The translations under genes and the position numbers were made by a program. This document shows positions 32,290 through 33,331 of a DNA stretch of 33,331 nt, one piece after another; position 1 is the first letter of the stretch, and the number at the start of each line of letters is the position of its first letter. The notes under the pieces are model-generated. The model had not been told where the DNA came from. It saw nothing but the letters and a program-made list of their open reading frames with translations, and searched no databases. The DNA is from Kribbella pittospori. Lineage in GTDB: Bacteria; Actinomycetota; Actinomycetes; Propionibacteriales; Kribbellaceae. The DNA lies in NCBI RefSeq assembly GCF_004331465.1, contig NZ_SJKB01000036.1, forward strand, positions 1 through 33,331. Direction: 5' to 3'.

Positions 32290-32425
32290 CGGTGTCGCTT
32301 CCACAACGGCATGACGTAGTACCGGCCCGCGGTGTCGGGGACCTCCAGCACCACCGGTTTCGCGAGGTCCGCTGGGGCCATCGAGTACATCGTGTCGTTG
32401 TTGATCGTGACGAATGTGTCTCGTG
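32290..32425 (-). pseudogene. DUF1254-type protein scrap
   Basis: The minus strand reads DTFVTINNDTMYSMAPADLA, then KPVVLEVPDTAGRYYVMPLW. This matches the N-terminal domain signature of DUF1254/DUF1214 proteins (N-N-D-T-x-Y-S followed by a V-P-D-T-x-G-R-Y-Y strand). After about 40 residues the frame becomes Arg-rich and similarity ends. No start or C-terminal domain remains nearby. Confidence 0.7.
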
Positions 32426-32970
32426 GCGCGGCGAGCTAGCAAAGCCACAGCCGAGCCCGCAACTTCCTGTATTTCCAAGGGCCGGAAGGAAACGGCCGGG
32501 GCTTGGTGATGCCCTGGCCGGTGTTGCCTGGTCAAGCCCCGCAACCCCGATCCGTTCGACCGCTTCAAACTCATCTACGAAGCGCCGCCACGTCGGAATA
32601 CCTTGTAGGTGCGTGCGGGCGTGTCGAAGCCACCCCTTCTGCTCGGCTGACCACCTCGGCGTCAGTGCAGATCGGTGACCACAAACGCTCGCTGCGATGG
32701 CCGCGAGCCGACTGCCGCTAATCGGCCGCGAGCCGACTGCAGGTGTCCGCTGGTGATGGTCTGTACTCCAGTCAGGGTGACTTGATGGTCGTCGGTGGCA
32801 GTGTCCTGCTCAAGCCCGACCACTCGGGCCGACCAGCCGCCGCGCTCGAACCAGCCGATGGCTCGCCTCCATGGCCCGTTGAGATCTGACACGACTCAGC
32901 GCCGGGGCTTGACCGTCCGAATGGCCGCGGACTCGTAGCAGGTGGATGGATGCCCGCGAAACCGTTGGCA
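32426..32970. other. stretch without a convincing gene
   Basis: About 545 bases. A minus-strand frame from 32892 to 32662 (SDLNGPWRRAIGWFERGGWS at its start) has plausible composition but no recognised family. A plus-strand scrap NPDPFDRFKLIYEAPPRR near 32545-32600 could be another gene tail. It also contains a 17-bp direct repeat. Confidence 0.35.
32699..32740 (+). repeat. 17-bp tandem-type direct repeat
   Basis: GGCCGCGAGCCGACTGC occurs at 32699-32715 and again at 32724-32740, identical, separated by eight bases. It may be a slippage product or a binding-site pair. Confidence 0.7.
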
Positions 32971-33258
32971 CTAGAGGCAGATCGGAGAGGTGTAACCGCT
33001 CCAGAGCGTGAGCGAGCAGATGCCCGTCAGACTGGCATCGATCCAGTGGCCGCCGTTGACAACGCGGTGAGTTCCGCCTCCGTTGGAGCCAGTGTTCAGC
33101 CATCCAATCGTCATCAGACCCTCACCCCAGCACGACGATGGGATATACGGGCCGTTGACGAAGATGCGATGTGTGCCGGACTGGGGTAGCAAGTTGATCC
33201 AGTAGTGCGTGAACGGCTGATCCAGCGGGAAGTGGGCCTGACCCGTTTTGACGGACAT
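32971..33258 (-). CDS. unrecognised protein, perhaps the tail of a gene entering from the window edge
   Basis: A 95-residue frame with good composition: SVKTGQAHFPLDQPFTHYWI, INLLPQSGTHRIFVNGPYIP, then TIGWLNTGSNGGGTHRVVNG to the stop at 32971-32973. No ribosome site precedes ATG 33258. In the neighbouring frame, from the window edge to about 33245, runs FFLPMGSMMNILPEHKLLIS then DVRQ, which would join smoothly after a one-base shift. It could be a single frameshifted gene or an overlapping pair. No family recognised. Confidence 0.4.
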   Translation of the reverse strand: MSVKTGQAHFPLDQPFTHYWINLLPQSGTHRIFVNGPYIPSSCWGEGLMTIGWLNTGSNGGGTHRVVNGGHWIDASLTGICSLTLWSGYTSPICL

Positions 33259-33331
33259 CCGAGATCAGGAGCTTGTGCTCCGGAAGGATGTTCATCATGG
33301 AGCCCATGGGCAAGAAGAAGCCGCGGCCTCG

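Noticed and set aside
1..33331. CRISPR arrays, rRNA or tRNA genes
   Set aside because: No regularly spaced repeats, no tRNA T-loop or acceptor pattern and no rRNA-like segment could be seen by eye; a covariance search would settle this.

Overview
The window is high-GC DNA with actinobacterial character: GTG starts are frequent, four loci carry the ANTAR output domain (three with recognisable GAF sensors, one a tail remnant), and several small membrane and stress-type families typical of Actinomycetota are present. A Kribbella or Nocardioides-like member of the Propionibacteriales would fit, but that is a guess from protein style, not from a marker gene.

The outstanding property is a mosaic of intact genes and badly broken ones. 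About twenty reading frames look complete. At least sixteen recognisable genes are frameshifted, truncated or internally deleted. Several losses remove catalytic parts: the PLP-lysine region of an Orn/Lys/Arg decarboxylase, the thiamine-diphosphate motif of a pyruvate-oxidase-like enzyme, the C-terminal barrel half of an enolase-superfamily enzyme and the N-lobe of a Ser/Thr kinase. Sequencing error alone cannot explain these, although single-base shifts (for example in the CBS gene) could be errors.

Layout. 1-2200: 5' end of a manganese catalase (minus), a decarboxylase remnant (plus), a GAF-ANTAR regulator (minus). 2200-4920: a small membrane protein with a strong terminator, a BON-domain protein, then two overlapping membrane-protein genes bracketed by 26-bp inverted repeats ending in CTAG, which look like transposon ends without a transposase. 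4980-8160: kinase remnant with an uncharacterised C-terminal part, GNAT remnant, an intact SRPBCC gene, a degraded DUF4383-like region. 8311-11700: an overlapping pair (YbdK-type carboxylate-amine ligase and HemK-like methyltransferase) whose end runs into an ANTAR remnant, then an MFS exporter. 11830-12930: fragments of a sugar locus (FGGY kinase, GH38 mannosidase, SIS isomerase). 13150-15230: Ppx/GppA phosphatase, a frameshifted acidic small protein, Fpg/Nei glycosylase. 15440-18110: broken CBS protein, broken DHA2-type MFS, intact CinA C-terminal amidase, a second decarboxylase scrap. 18180-22130: YhhN-family membrane protein, Cys-rich zinc protein, and a divergent ANTAR locus with an overlapping three-gene operon on minus and one gene on plus. 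22280-26550: MarR, FAD/Fe-S oxidoreductase, TPP enzyme, mandelate-racemase-like and DUF4142 remnants, plus an intact two-gene membrane/acidic-protein operon. 26560-29560: a large molybdopterin oxidoreductase lacking N-terminal Fe-S cysteines, overlapping a helical partner. 30018-32260: an alpha/beta hydrolase overlapping a large unrecognised protein with its own nucleophile-elbow-like motif. 32260-33331: a DUF1254 scrap, a 17-bp direct repeat and an unrecognised ORF.

Taken together, the intact genes are mostly redox/stress and regulatory functions (catalase, BON, ANTAR, Fpg, molybdoenzyme, Ppx), while central-metabolic and transport genes among them are decaying. This reads as an accessory, recombination-prone region.
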